The notes beneath the pieces are model-generated. The model ran no database searches. It saw only the letters and a program-made list of their open reading frames with translations, and was not told the DNA's origin. A program made the translations under genes and the position numbers. A stretch of 64,000 nucleotides of DNA from Neorhodopirellula pilleata. Its GTDB lineage: Bacteria; Planctomycetota; Planctomycetia; Pirellulales; Pirellulaceae. The stretch spans positions 857,502-921,501 of the forward strand of contig NZ_SJPM01000001.1 in assembly GCF_007859915.1 (NCBI RefSeq), in the 5' to 3' direction. This document shows, piece by piece, positions 51,709 through 61,365 of this stretch; the stretch's first letter is position 1, and every line of letters begins with the position of its first letter.

Positions 51709-53871
51709 ATGACCGACATCGTTCGCCTTCATCACGAATCCAAATTCGCAAAGTTATATGAGGGTGTCACGTCGCTGGGCAAACAGGTTGCGATCAAGGC
51801 GTACCGCTCATCGATCCGCGACAATACCCGTTTGCGAGATCGTTTATACGCCTCGGTGAGGGATGCGGCGGCGCATCCCCATGACCACCTGCTCGACTAC
51901 ATTGATATCGACCGTGAACAGGGTTGGATCGTTTCGGAGTGGATGCACTCGACGATCCATTGTTTGTGCCCAAGTGATCGGGGAACGTTTCCCGCTGGAA
52001 CTCTCACACCGGACGTCGCGTTGACGTGCCTGCAACAAGCCTTGTCCGCACTGAAGTTTTTGAACGATCTTGGTCGCTTTCACGGAAACTTGAAACCGAA
52101 CAATATGCTTACCGACGTTACCGGTAACATTCGTCTGAGCGATCCCTTCATGCTCGCCGTCGATGCCCCAGGAGTCATACCGAGCGTCGGAACACCGAAG
52201 TACTTGGCTCCGGAAATGACCGGGACGCTGGCTTCAATACCCGGTCCGGGAATGGACTTGTACGCTTTGGGCATCTCGTTGATCGAGTTGATGTCGGGAG
52301 AGCGGTTCACGGAGTCGATGACGGGGATCAACAGCCGGACCCCGGATGACGATATGGTATGGCTTCGTTGGCACGGCGATCTCGACGCACGCTTGCCTCC
52401 GGTGAACGAGCTGGTACCAGGGTGCCGCGAAGACCTGTCCCAGGTTCTCGACCGAATGGTCATCAAGGATCCGCATCAACGCTATCGCTTTGCCAGTCAG
52501 GTGCTGCAAGACTTGGCGGTGTTCTCGGCTTCGGTGTCGCCTGCGAATCGCCCACACCAAGGCAACTTTGTTGGCGACCGCTCAGGCCCTTCGCCTTCGC
52601 CCGTTTCTCGCGAATCGATTGGTTCGGAACAGGTTTCCTCTACTCCAGTGCGTTCGGCCGGCGGACATGGAGGTGCCCCGCGTCCCACGGCTAAATCCCC
52701 TACTACCAAATCTTCATCCACCAATACTGCGGCCACGCCAACCGGGGCCCGTGATGATCGTCGGGTGGCGACGGCTTCCGATGTGATGGATCGCCCAGAC
52801 GAAAACTTAGTGATCGCGATTGCATCGGGGATCCGCGCCGGGGAAATGATTGGACTGGATTGCTATCGGTTCGATGTGGGGTTTGAAAACGATTGCACGA
52901 TCGTGGTTGACCCTGAACATCCAGATGGCTCGCCGGAAACTCGCGTGCGAGTCTCTCAATCGAGTAGCGGTTGGACGGCCCAATTGGTTTCGGGCACGGG
53001 CGCGTTCATCAATCGATCTTTGCTCCGCTCGAGTTCCCCGCTTCGCTCGGGTGATTTGATTCGAATGAGCTACGACGGCCCGGACGTTCAATTCTTTTTA
53101 CAAAGCGGCAAGCCGAGCATCAAACGATTGGCGGCGGACTATCTGGCAACAAAACCAAACCCGACCAAGGCTCCGACGAACGCCCCGGCGACATCAGACG
53201 CAAAGAAACCGATTGCCAACCGAGTTCATCAGGCCAGCGGAAATAGCGCCGGAAGATCACCGAACGCGTTGGCTCCGCTGCCGCCCCGGCCAACGTCGTC
53301 GGCACCCCTACCGCCCGGATCAAAACCGACTTTGGGTAGTCAATCCGCGCCACTGCCCCCGACGGCGAAACCTGTGAGTGCCTCGCACGACCCGAGTTCT
53401 GACGAGGACGATGGGAGTCGAAAAACGATGGTGCTCGACCGCTATCTATCCGATATCCAGTCGGCACAAGGTGCAGCACAAGAAACGCCCCAGCGTTCGG
53501 CGGCAAGACCGTTCGGCGATGCTCGATCGAATGCTCCCGCACCGCCATCGGCACCAGCAGCTCAGAGTGTGAATTCAGCGGCTCCTCGTCCTCCCGCCGC
53601 CCACCCCTCCGCACCCCAACCCACTCGTTTGCAACCTACGCCGACTCAGACGACGAACGCTTCGGCACCCCAAGGCGTTGTTTGGACTCAGCCAAAGACG
53701 TGGGACAAAACGACGAAAGATCGAGTCTTGATCGGATCCGCCATTGTCGTGGCGATCCTTGCGGTACTGTTCTTTCCGACCGGCGATGATTCCGATCGTG
53801 ATGGCTCGTCGGAACCCGACAACATCTCCTTGTCTACCGAGAACAACACCGAATCGGAGGCACCGGAGTAA
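51709..53871 (+). CDS. Pseudokinase with FHA-like domain and C-terminal membrane anchor
   Basis: The protein (720 residues) begins with a Hanks-type kinase domain (about 1-270). The ATP-binding lysine is kept (VAIKAY), but the catalytic loop reads HGNLKPNN instead of HRDLKPxN and the metal-binding DFG is replaced by LSDPF, so it should be inactive. A degenerate FHA-like domain follows at about 365-470, then a long Pro/Ala/Ser-rich linker, and a membrane span ([20 protein letters not shown]) near residue 682-700 with an acidic tail. It is the first gene of the rightward arm; its stop overlaps the Hsp70 start by one base (TAATG). A TATACT box at 51630 is a possible promoter element. Confidence 0.8.
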   Translation: MTDIVRLHHESKFAKLYEGVTSLGKQVAIKAYRSSIRDNTRLRDRLYASVRDAAAHPHDHLLDYIDIDREQGWIVSEWMHSTIHCLCPSDRGTFPAGTLTPDVALTCLQQALSALKFLNDLGRFHGNLKPNNMLTDVTGNIRLSDPFMLAVDAPGVIPSVGTPKYLAPEMTGTLASIPGPGMDLYALGISLIELMSGERFTESMTGINSRTPDDDMVWLRWHGDLDARLPPVNELVPGCREDLSQVLDRMVIKDPHQRYRFASQVLQDLAVFSASVSPANRPHQGNFVGDRSGPSPSPVSRESIGSEQVSSTPVRSAGGHGGAPRPTAKSPTTKSSSTNTAATPTGARDDRRVATASDVMDRPDENLVIAIASGIRAGEMIGLDCYRFDVGFENDCTIVVDPEHPDGSPETRVRVSQSSSGWTAQLVSGTGAFINRSLLRSSSPLRSGDLIRMSYDGPDVQFFLQSGKPSIKRLAADYLATKPNPTKAPTNAPATSDAKKPIANRVHQASGNSAGRSPNALAPLPPRPTSSAPLPPGSKPTLGSQSAPLPPTAKPVSASHDPSSDEDDGSRKTMVLDRYLSDIQSAQGAAQETPQRSAARPFGDARSNAPAPPSAPAAQSVNSAAPRPPAAHPSAPQPTRLQPTPTQTTNASAPQGVVWTQPKTWDKTTKDRVLIGSAIVVAILAVLFFPTGDDSDRDGSSEPDNISLSTENNTESEAPE

Positions 53872-55841
53872 TGCAGAAATTCCCTGTCGGTTTTGATATC
53901 GGGACGACCATCTCAGTCGCTGCGTATGTCGATCAATCCGGCACGCCGCAGGTTGTCAAACAAACCGCGTCGACCGGTTTGGTCCCGAGTGCCATTTTCT
54001 TCGACCGCGAACCGATCGTTGGTAAACAAGCGGTCGAGCTGAGCGTTCAGTCATTGGACAACTATGCGGAGGGTTTCAAACGCGATGTCGGCAAGCCGCA
54101 CTATCGAAAACGAATCAACGGCTTAGACATCCCTCCGGAAATCCTTACGGCATTCCTGGTCGAACACCTCACCAATCAAACCCGACACCTTGTCGGCGAA
54201 TTGTCCGAGGTCGTTGTCACGGTGCCCGCGTATTTCGATCAACGACAACGATCGGCGACGCAACGTGCGGTTTCGATCACCGGCCTGAACGTACTCGATG
54301 TCATCAACGAACCGACGGCGGCCGCGATCGCGGCAGGTTACGAGCTCATTCGCGCAGGCGAAACCGACACGAAGCGAAGGATCCTGGTATACGATCTTGG
54401 CGGTGGGACATTTGACGCGACACTGCTCGAAATCGACGGAAGGATCTTTCGAACACTCGGAACCGATGGCGACATTTACCTCGGCGGACGCGATTTTGAC
54501 GAACGGATCGCGACCAACATTGCCGAAACATTCATCGACCGACATGGGATCGATCCAAGATGCGATCCCAGTGATCTGCTCCGGCTTGATCAGTTGGCAA
54601 CCCAAATCAAACACGCCCTTTCCCAGAGCGAGTCGTTTGATGTTTCCTTCCAACATGCCGGATTGCTTTGCGGCTTTTCCTTTGGCCGTCGACTCTTCGA
54701 ATCGTTAGTCGGTCCGCTAGTCGAGCGGACGATCATGACCGCCCAGTCCGTCATCAGCGAAGCTGGTTTCGATTGGCCCGACGTCGACGAAATCCTCTTG
54801 GTCGGAGGCTCGAGCCGCATTCCGTTGGTTCGAAAGCGGCTTGAAAGTGAAACGCAAACGCCGGTCCGCATGGTCAGTGATCCGGACACTTCGATCGCCA
54901 AAGGAGCGGCGCTGTTTGCCGCCCTGCGTAGCGAAACGGATTACTTGGACGAAGCCTCCAAATTCGATGTGGTCAATGTCAACGCGCACAGTTTGGGGAT
55001 TCAAGGTTTCGACCCTGACACCCAACAACGCGTTAACAAAATTATCCTTCCGCGAAACACACCTTTACCGGCGACAGCAACACAAGTCTTCACGACGATG
55101 GCAGATGGTCAACCGAACGTTCGCGTGCGGTTGCTCGAAGGCGAAAGCGAGAACCCCCTGTTTTGTACGGCACTTGGGCAGTGCGTGGTGCATTTGGATC
55201 CTTCGCTTGCCAAAGGAACCGAGGTTCGCGTGAGTTGTTCATACGATGCCAGCGGAAACATCACCGTCGCATCGAATGTTCCCGCCACCAAAGCATCAGC
55301 GTTTGTCGAACTTCGCCGTGAAGGATTCGCCGAATTGGATTCGCTGGATTCTTGGCGTCGGCGGATCGCGGGAGATGAGGCGGGCGAAGGGAGCCTTGAT
55401 GCGTCGGCGACCCCGCTTCCCAAAATCGTCATGCTCAACGAAGACTCTAGTTTGGAAGAGCTGCTCGAACGATTGGATCAGATCTACGCGTATGTCGGGC
55501 GATCGGTCAGTGACCAAGCGGTGCCGACCGAAGCGATCGCTACCCAACGACTCGCCAAAACGCTGCAAGCTGAAACAAATACTCTGAAACGATTGATCGC
55601 CTTACTGGGACTCAAACAGCAATCGAAAAAAACACCGCTTGAAAAAATGCAGCTACAAGGCGATGTCGCACGCGTTCGCATGGCATGGGATCAATCCAAC
55701 AAACTACTTCAACACTCGTGCATCTCACTCGGACGCACTTATCTGCGTTTTTCGAACGCCGACACGATCGAGAACGTTTCGTTTCAAGAAGTCGAACGAC
55801 TTCAACAATGGATACAACGGCAACTTGATGCACAGCAATGA
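53871..55841 (+). CDS. Hsp70-family chaperone (DnaK-like) in the Tad/FHA locus
   Basis: The product (656 residues) shows all Hsp70 ATPase signatures: [47 protein letters not shown], and [17 protein letters not shown]. The substrate-binding beta domain starts near residue 385 with [17 protein letters not shown], followed by a helical lid. It would bind peptides in an ATP-dependent way. The gene is coupled to the pseudokinase by a one-base overlap, and precedes a J-like/FHA gene after 38 bases. This is unlikely to be the housekeeping DnaK, since it is embedded in the pilus locus and its substrate-domain sequence is diverged. Confidence 0.92.
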   Translation: MQKFPVGFDIGTTISVAAYVDQSGTPQVVKQTASTGLVPSAIFFDREPIVGKQAVELSVQSLDNYAEGFKRDVGKPHYRKRINGLDIPPEILTAFLVEHLTNQTRHLVGELSEVVVTVPAYFDQRQRSATQRAVSITGLNVLDVINEPTAAAIAAGYELIRAGETDTKRRILVYDLGGGTFDATLLEIDGRIFRTLGTDGDIYLGGRDFDERIATNIAETFIDRHGIDPRCDPSDLLRLDQLATQIKHALSQSESFDVSFQHAGLLCGFSFGRRLFESLVGPLVERTIMTAQSVISEAGFDWPDVDEILLVGGSSRIPLVRKRLESETQTPVRMVSDPDTSIAKGAALFAALRSETDYLDEASKFDVVNVNAHSLGIQGFDPDTQQRVNKIILPRNTPLPATATQVFTTMADGQPNVRVRLLEGESENPLFCTALGQCVVHLDPSLAKGTEVRVSCSYDASGNITVASNVPATKASAFVELRREGFAELDSLDSWRRRIAGDEAGEGSLDASATPLPKIVMLNEDSSLEELLERLDQIYAYVGRSVSDQAVPTEAIATQRLAKTLQAETNTLKRLIALLGLKQQSKKTPLEKMQLQGDVARVRMAWDQSNKLLQHSCISLGRTYLRFSNADTIENVSFQEVERLQQWIQRQLDAQQ

Positions 55842-55878
55842 ATCGGGCAAGTGAACTTGCAATGAGTATCCAATAGCA

Positions 55879-57048
55879 ATGGCACCCTACAACTACTATC
55901 ACCAATGGCTCGGCATCAAGCCGAACGATCAACCACCGACGTTGTACCAATTGCTGGGCATCAGCCAGTTCGAAAATGACCGCGATGTGATTCGAAATGC
56001 GACCGAAAGGCAATCGCTGCACGTGCGCCGTTTGGCGAGGGGACCATTTACCGAAATCGGCCAGGCGTTGCTCAACGAACTTGCTGAAGCCAAACTAACC
56101 CTGCTCGATGACGAAAAACGCAACGCCTACGACGCTCGACTTCGCCAAGAAAGCCTCCATGAATCCGAGTCCAAGCCCGTTCCCGCCGGTGAACAATCCT
56201 CTGGCAAACTGGCCCCCGGTGAACTGGCCGCCGGTGAACTGGCTCCCGGTGAACTGGCCCCCGGTGAACTGGCCCCCGGTGAGAAAGTCGACGATCAGCA
56301 AGCCGATGACTCCGTCCAGACAACCGGTGACGAGGAGCTGGCCCGACAGATCGATCGAATCAGCGGGAATCAGCCAACCGGAAACACGATCGAAGAACCG
56401 CCGAACGTTACCTCCGAGGGTCGGCTCAACGATCGCCAGACACAATCGACGCACATCCAACTGACACGAGAGCAAGCCAAGCAAAGTGGACGAGAGGGTT
56501 GGGTCATCGGATACAACACCGGCTGTCATTTTCACGTCGATTGTCCCGTGGTATCGAATGTTCATTGCAAATTCACTTGGATCGCCGAAGTGCTATCCCT
56601 GCGTGACTTGAATTCGACCAACGGAACTTTTGTCAATCGACGTAAGATAAGATCGGTCACTCGGATCCGTCTGACCGACTTGGTCACCTTAGGAAGAGAC
56701 CACCGGATCATTTTCCCGAGAGAGTTGTTCGATTCCGTCTCGATCGCGCGCGTCGGAGCGTTCATCTTCGTTGGACAGGGCAGTGGCAACGAACTTCGTC
56801 TCGAGTCACCCGCCGTGTCGACCTACCACGCGAGACTCGATTGGATACAAGACAGGATCGTCGTCGTCGATTTGAATTCGACCAATGGGACCTTTGTGAT
56901 CAATTCAAGCGGCAAGAAACGATTGAGCGAGCCGTATCTCCTGTCCAAGAACGATCGAGTGTGTTTCGGGGATCTCACACTTGAGTATCAAGACATGTTT
57001 GAAAAGCTTATTCACCATCAACTGGCAATGACCAACGGGACCCTATGA
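55879..57048 (+). CDS. J-like domain protein with two FHA domains
   Basis: The protein (389 residues) starts with a J-like helical domain (about 1-92): LYQLLGISQFENDRDVIRNA, then helix III NELAEAKLTLLDDEKRNAYDA. The HPD tripeptide needed to stimulate Hsp70 ATPase is missing; HVRR stands near its place. A linker with five ELAPG-type repeats follows (about 110-134). FHA 1 (about 190-285) and FHA 2 (about 287-385) have SNVH/STYH and two NSTNGTFV motifs, but the canonical arginine after the first Gly is Tyr and Gln respectively. It lies between Hsp70 and CpaB-like genes, so it may link the chaperone to pilus assembly. Its end overlaps the next gene (ATGA). Confidence 0.8.
   Translation: MAPYNYYHQWLGIKPNDQPPTLYQLLGISQFENDRDVIRNATERQSLHVRRLARGPFTEIGQALLNELAEAKLTLLDDEKRNAYDARLRQESLHESESKPVPAGEQSSGKLAPGELAAGELAPGELAPGELAPGEKVDDQQADDSVQTTGDEELARQIDRISGNQPTGNTIEEPPNVTSEGRLNDRQTQSTHIQLTREQAKQSGREGWVIGYNTGCHFHVDCPVVSNVHCKFTWIAEVLSLRDLNSTNGTFVNRRKIRSVTRIRLTDLVTLGRDHRIIFPRELFDSVSIARVGAFIFVGQGSGNELRLESPAVSTYHARLDWIQDRIVVVDLNSTNGTFVINSSGKKRLSEPYLLSKNDRVCFGDLTLEYQDMFEKLIHHQLAMTNGTL
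56206..56280 (+). repeat. 15-bp coding tandem repeat in the J-like/FHA gene
   Basis: Five consecutive units of a GAACTGGCCCCCGGT-type sequence (first and inner units carry one or two changes) encode the ELAPG/ELAAG peptide repeat between the J-like and FHA regions. Confidence 0.92.
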
Positions 57049-57680
57049 GCCATACCATCAAACTACTCGCCGCTGTCGGACTGGGGTTGCTCGCGGCGAT
57101 ATTGAACTTTGTCGTGATTTCGAGCCGAACAAACCCCGTCAAGTTCGCTACGCTCAAAGAGGCCGTGCGTGCAGGGACGACGATTACCACGGATATGATC
57201 ACTTCGATTGACGTGCCGGCCCAGTTTGCCGAATCCTTGTCAAAAAGTGCCGTCCCGATGGAAGACATGGCCGTGCTCAGCGGCAAAGCGGCGAGCCAAG
57301 ACATCGAGGCCGGTATCTTGCTGTTGTGGGATTTCGTTCCAATTCGGGGCCCCCAATACGATCTGCGAGACGGGGAAACGGCGGTTTTTATCGACGTATC
57401 TCGCAGTCCGGTAGCTTCCATTTCTGTCGGCGAGCAAATTAGTTTCCGCCTTCCCATCGATGATCAAGAAAGTGGGTTCGAATGGATCGGGCCGTTTCGT
57501 GTTGTCACCGTCGGCGACAATCGAGTTCGCGGGGATCGAAATGATCGCGTCAACGAGATCAGCATCGCGATGCCGGAAACGACGACGGATCCGCGGTTCG
57601 TGAAACTTCAAAGCTACCTCGATCGTGTTACCGATGGTGAAGACCTGCCACTGCAGATTCGAGCACACCGCGAATCGTGA
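57045..57680 (+). CDS. cpaB: CpaB-like Flp pilus assembly protein (SAF domain)
   Basis: The product (211 residues) has an N-terminal membrane span (LLAAVGLGLLAAILNFVVIS), followed by an SAF-like region (about 35-110: FATLKEAVRAGTTITTDM, SGKAASQDIEAGILLLWDFV) and an RcpC/CpaB-like segment (TAVFIDVSRSPVASISVGEQI). CpaB/RcpC is a periplasmic partner of the secretin in Tad systems; no secretin gene is seen in this window. It is slightly short for the family. It overlaps the J-like/FHA gene by four bases and precedes the FHA-CpaF gene by 18 bases. Confidence 0.8.
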   Translation: MSHTIKLLAAVGLGLLAAILNFVVISSRTNPVKFATLKEAVRAGTTITTDMITSIDVPAQFAESLSKSAVPMEDMAVLSGKAASQDIEAGILLLWDFVPIRGPQYDLRDGETAVFIDVSRSPVASISVGEQISFRLPIDDQESGFEWIGPFRVVTVGDNRVRGDRNDRVNEISIAMPETTTDPRFVKLQSYLDRVTDGEDLPLQIRAHRES

Positions 57681-57698
57681 AAGAACCGAAACACGACC

Positions 57699-59573
57699 AT
57701 GAGAATCGCCTTCAACCGACTCGGTGATGCGTCACCCACCTACTTCAACTCGACCGAATCGATCATACGCATCGGCTCGAATCCGTCGTTAAACGACATC
57801 GTTTTGAGCAATCCCTACGTTTCGCCGACCCATGCGATTCTTAATCGCAACGGCGATACATGGGAATTGACCCCACTGGGCGATAATGAAATCATCGTCG
57901 GCCAAAGCGCGGTGCGAATGGGCGAACGGGCGATCATCGGGCATAGCGAATCGATCGAGATTTTTCCCTTCACGCTCAAGATCGAAAACGCGGTCGACTT
58001 CGCTGGTGATGACGCATCGCTCGACGATCAGATCTCAAGATTGGTGCTCACGATTCACCGTGACTTGCTTGCTCGTTTGGACGTCGAAGACGCCGATGAT
58101 TCGAGGAAACAATCCGATGCCTTCTTGTTGCAGCTCGAGCATGACATCGAGGAACTCGCTAGGACGCACGGATTTGAATCACCCGAAAGCGAATCCGTCG
58201 TCATGCATTCCGCCGCCATGCAAACGCAGGGTGCCTTGCTACGTCGACTGATCGAAGGACGTCACGATGAGGTCAAAAGCAACGAACTATGGACAAGGAT
58301 GTTAACGTCGATGCCCGACATGGAACGGACACTTGACGAGTGGATCGCCGAGATCGAGTCCGAATTATCCGTGCAAAAGTCCGCCGATCTGAGTGAACGC
58401 ATTGCTCAGATCGAGCGACGTTTCCACGACCGCTGGAACCTACTGTGCGGCAAACGCAAGATCACCGGCCGCAGTGACTTCTTGCGATACCTCGCTCATG
58501 CGTACGTGAAGAAGCAAGTCAAAGACATCCTGTTCGGCTACGGACCGCTCGAAGACCTCATCCGGATGCCGAACATCTCCGAGATCATGGTCGTCAGCCG
58601 CGACAAGATCTATGTCGAGAAAAACGGCGTGCTTGAAAAATCCGGTCGGCGGTTTGTATCCGATGACGTCACCGTCGCGATCATCGAACGGATCGTCAAC
58701 CGCGTCGGACGACGCATCAATACGGCCGAACCGCTCGTCGATGCGAGATTGCTCGACGGTAGCCGTGTCAATGCGGTGATCGCACCGCTGGCCATTAGCG
58801 GTCCCTGTTTGACGATCCGGAAGTTCCCCTCCAAAAAGATGCTGATCGACGACTTAGTTCGTAAAGGTGCCTTATCGCGAGTGGCGAGAAATTTCCTGCA
58901 AGCGTGTGTTCTCAAAGGTTGCAACATTCTGATCTCCGGCGGGACGGGAACCGGGAAAACGACCATGCTCAACTGTTTGAGCGACTTCATTCCTGACAAA
59001 GAGCGGATCATTACGATCGAAGACACCGCCGAACTGCAACTTCAAAAACAACATGTCGTTCGGATGGAGACGAAGTCGGCAAACTTGGAAGGAACCGGCG
59101 AGTACACGATTCGCGATCTGGTCAAGAACTCATTGCGAATGCGTCCGGATCGCATCGTTGTCGGCGAGTGTCGCGGCCCCGAAGCGCTCGACATGCTCCA
59201 GGCGATGAACACCGGCCACGATGGCTCGATGACGACGATTCACGCGAACACCGCCGAAGACGTAATCCAGCGACTCGAAGTCTTGGTCCAAACGGCGGCG
59301 GACCTGCCGATCTCGTCCATCCACAGCCAAATCGGATCGGCGATCGATATCGTGGTGCAGCTCTCCAGATTAAACAACGGTCGACGTTGTGTTTCGCAGA
59401 TTACCGAATTCGTCGGCTACGATAAGAGTGAGCAGGTACTCCGAACGAAGGATCTTTTCTTGCTCGATGATGAAACCGATGACGCGGAATTGATGCCCAC
59501 TGGTGCGTTGCCTTCGTTCATGAGCGAACTGCTTGCTCGTGAATTGATCGACCTTGATGCTTTTTACCGTTGA
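57699..59573 (+). CDS. cpaF: FHA-CpaF fusion secretion ATPase
   Basis: The protein (624 residues) starts with an FHA domain (about 1-100: [18 protein letters not shown] and [11 protein letters not shown]), joined through a helical linker (about 105-250) to a full CpaF/TadA ATPase. The ATPase has [20 protein letters not shown], Walker [15 protein letters not shown], Asp box [10 protein letters not shown], Walker [21 protein letters not shown] and His box [10 protein letters not shown]. The FHA part retains Gly-Ser instead of Gly-Arg and has no NGT motif, so phosphothreonine binding is doubtful. This would power Tad pilus assembly while being linked to the FHA network. The TadB start lies seven bases after its stop. 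Confidence 0.92.
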   Translation: MRIAFNRLGDASPTYFNSTESIIRIGSNPSLNDIVLSNPYVSPTHAILNRNGDTWELTPLGDNEIIVGQSAVRMGERAIIGHSESIEIFPFTLKIENAVDFAGDDASLDDQISRLVLTIHRDLLARLDVEDADDSRKQSDAFLLQLEHDIEELARTHGFESPESESVVMHSAAMQTQGALLRRLIEGRHDEVKSNELWTRMLTSMPDMERTLDEWIAEIESELSVQKSADLSERIAQIERRFHDRWNLLCGKRKITGRSDFLRYLAHAYVKKQVKDILFGYGPLEDLIRMPNISEIMVVSRDKIYVEKNGVLEKSGRRFVSDDVTVAIIERIVNRVGRRINTAEPLVDARLLDGSRVNAVIAPLAISGPCLTIRKFPSKKMLIDDLVRKGALSRVARNFLQACVLKGCNILISGGTGTGKTTMLNCLSDFIPDKERIITIEDTAELQLQKQHVVRMETKSANLEGTGEYTIRDLVKNSLRMRPDRIVVGECRGPEALDMLQAMNTGHDGSMTTIHANTAEDVIQRLEVLVQTAADLPISSIHSQIGSAIDIVVQLSRLNNGRRCVSQITEFVGYDKSEQVLRTKDLFLLDDETDDAELMPTGALPSFMSELLARELIDLDAFYR

Positions 59574-59580
59574 GACGAAC

Positions 59581-60420
59581 ATGCTTTTGTTTCTTGCTTG
59601 CCTCTCGATTGCTGCGGCGACGTTTCTGACGATCTTCTCGCTCGGACCAACCTGGGATTTGGTGACCGGACGTTATCTGGCCGACATCAAGCCCAAATTA
59701 CGGCGGCTGAATATCGATGACTCGGCCCTCGATCGATACATGCGATGGTGGGGCGTGACGCTTGTCGGCAGCTTCGTTGTTTTGGGCATCATCATGCAAA
59801 TGATACCGATCGCGTTGTTTGTTGGTTTTGTTATCTTTGTCTCACCCCGCTATTTCCTTGATTACATGCTCGATCGGCGGCGTTCGATGTTGCGGGACCA
59901 GTTGGTGCGGGCGAGTGTCGGCGTTGCCAATGGATGCCGTGCCGGTCTCGGATTGCCGCAAGCGATTGAAAAGGTCGCGTTCGATACGCCCGAACCACTC
60001 TCGCTCGAACTCAAGCGAATCTCCCGAGATTACCGGGCCGGCCGACCGTTACAAGATGCGATTCGTGAAGTTCAGAAACGACTCGATATCGAGTCGTTTA
60101 CCACGTTCTCCTCCGCGATCATCGTGACGTTGCAAAAAGGCGGCAACATCTCGACTTCGTTGGAACGCATCAGCCGCGGGCTCGAAGAAATCCAGCGGCT
60201 CGAACGAAAAGTCGAAGCCGACACGGCGGCGGGCAAACGAATGGCCGTCATCCTGAGTTTGTTTCCGATCGGGTTCTTAGGAATGTTTTATGTTCTCGAC
60301 CCGGTTTCGACCGGCGTGTTGTTCGAAACGTTCGTCGGCCAATTGGTGGTCTTCACCGTTTTGGCGATCGTGTATGTCGCTTGGAAGTGGTGCTTAAGCA
60401 TCCTGGATTTGGATTTGTAA
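59581..60420 (+). CDS. tadB: TadB-like inner membrane pilus assembly protein
   Basis: The product (279 residues from ATG 59581) is a type II secretion F-like protein: an N-terminal hydrophobic helix, two spans near residues 58-85 (VTLVGSFVVLGIIMQMIPIALFVG), a T2SSF domain with LVRASVGVANGCRAGLGLPQAIEKVA and GGNISTSLERISRGLEEIQRLERKVE, and two C-terminal spans. With TadC it forms the inner membrane platform on which the CpaF ATPase acts. Starts at 59554 and 59557 also exist and overlap the upstream gene. It is followed by tadC after 39 bases. Confidence 0.9.
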   Translation: MLLFLACLSIAAATFLTIFSLGPTWDLVTGRYLADIKPKLRRLNIDDSALDRYMRWWGVTLVGSFVVLGIIMQMIPIALFVGFVIFVSPRYFLDYMLDRRRSMLRDQLVRASVGVANGCRAGLGLPQAIEKVAFDTPEPLSLELKRISRDYRAGRPLQDAIREVQKRLDIESFTTFSSAIIVTLQKGGNISTSLERISRGLEEIQRLERKVEADTAAGKRMAVILSLFPIGFLGMFYVLDPVSTGVLFETFVGQLVVFTVLAIVYVAWKWCLSILDLDL

Positions 60421-60459
60421 CTCGATGAGACCCTGGAATCAAATATTGGTGAACCCATC

Positions 60460-61365
60460 ATGATTGCGATCAGCAGTGCGTTGTACGCCGCCAGCATCGG
60501 ACTGCTGACGTGGGCGTTGTTCGAAATCGTTACCCGTGAGCGAGTCTCGTTGCGTGACGTGGGACGTTTCGAGATCGAGCGTCGCGAATTGTTGCGTCAA
60601 CGCAATCCGACCTATCGACGTTTTGAACCTTTGATCGACGAATGGAACCGCTCGCGCAAGATCAAACCAAAAACAATCGAGGAAACCGATTTCCAACTCG
60701 CCGCTGCCGGTGTCCGTGAGCCCTGGACAGCGACGGAGTATCTGAATCTGAAATTCTGCGAAAGCTGCTTCATCGCGGCGTGCAGCTTTTTGGTGGGACG
60801 ATTCATCCTTGGTTCGTCGTTCTTTGGATCGGTCTGTTTGGGCGTCCTCGTGTTTTACGTCATGCAGTGGTCGGTCGCGCAGACGCTTCGAAAGAATGCC
60901 GCCAAACGGCAATTGATCATGAAGCGACGATTCGCGGCGGCGATCGATTTAATGGCTTTGATGATGGGGGTCGGAGCCGGATTCGGCGAGTGCCTCGATG
61001 TGGCAGTCATTGAGAATCGCAACAACCCGCTCGGTGAGGAACTGGCCCTCGTGAAGAAGGAAATTCAAATGGGCGCCGTCCGTGGGAAGGCATTAATGGG
61101 GATTGCCAATCGAGTTCGCGATCCCGACATCACCGAGGTCATCAAGTCGATCAACGAAGGTGAAGAACTCGGCACTCCACTGAGCGGTATTCTTCAAAAT
61201 CAAGCAGAACAAATGCGGATGAAACGGTCGCATTGGGCGGAAAAGGCAGCCGAGGAATCCCAAGTGGCCATCGTTTTCCCCGCCATGCTGATCATGCTGG
61301 CCTGTTTACTTATTGTCGTTGCCCCTTTCGTGCTAACCGCATTCGCCGATGGAGAGTCATTCTAA
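60460..61365 (+). CDS. tadC: TadC-like inner membrane pilus assembly protein
   Basis: The protein (301 residues) is a second type II secretion F-like platform protein. It has an N-terminal span, two adjacent spans around residues 110-147, and a T2SSF region with RRFAAAIDLMALMMGVGAGFGECLDVAV and EVIKSINEGEELGTPLSGIL, ending in the span AIVFPAMLIMLACLLIVVAPFVL. Its pairing with TadB is typical of Tad systems. The stop overlaps the next start by one base (TAATG), suggesting that the small FHA-like membrane protein is made together with it. Confidence 0.9.
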   Translation: MIAISSALYAASIGLLTWALFEIVTRERVSLRDVGRFEIERRELLRQRNPTYRRFEPLIDEWNRSRKIKPKTIEETDFQLAAAGVREPWTATEYLNLKFCESCFIAACSFLVGRFILGSSFFGSVCLGVLVFYVMQWSVAQTLRKNAAKRQLIMKRRFAAAIDLMALMMGVGAGFGECLDVAVIENRNNPLGEELALVKKEIQMGAVRGKALMGIANRVRDPDITEVIKSINEGEELGTPLSGILQNQAEQMRMKRSHWAEKAAEESQVAIVFPAMLIMLACLLIVVAPFVLTAFADGESF

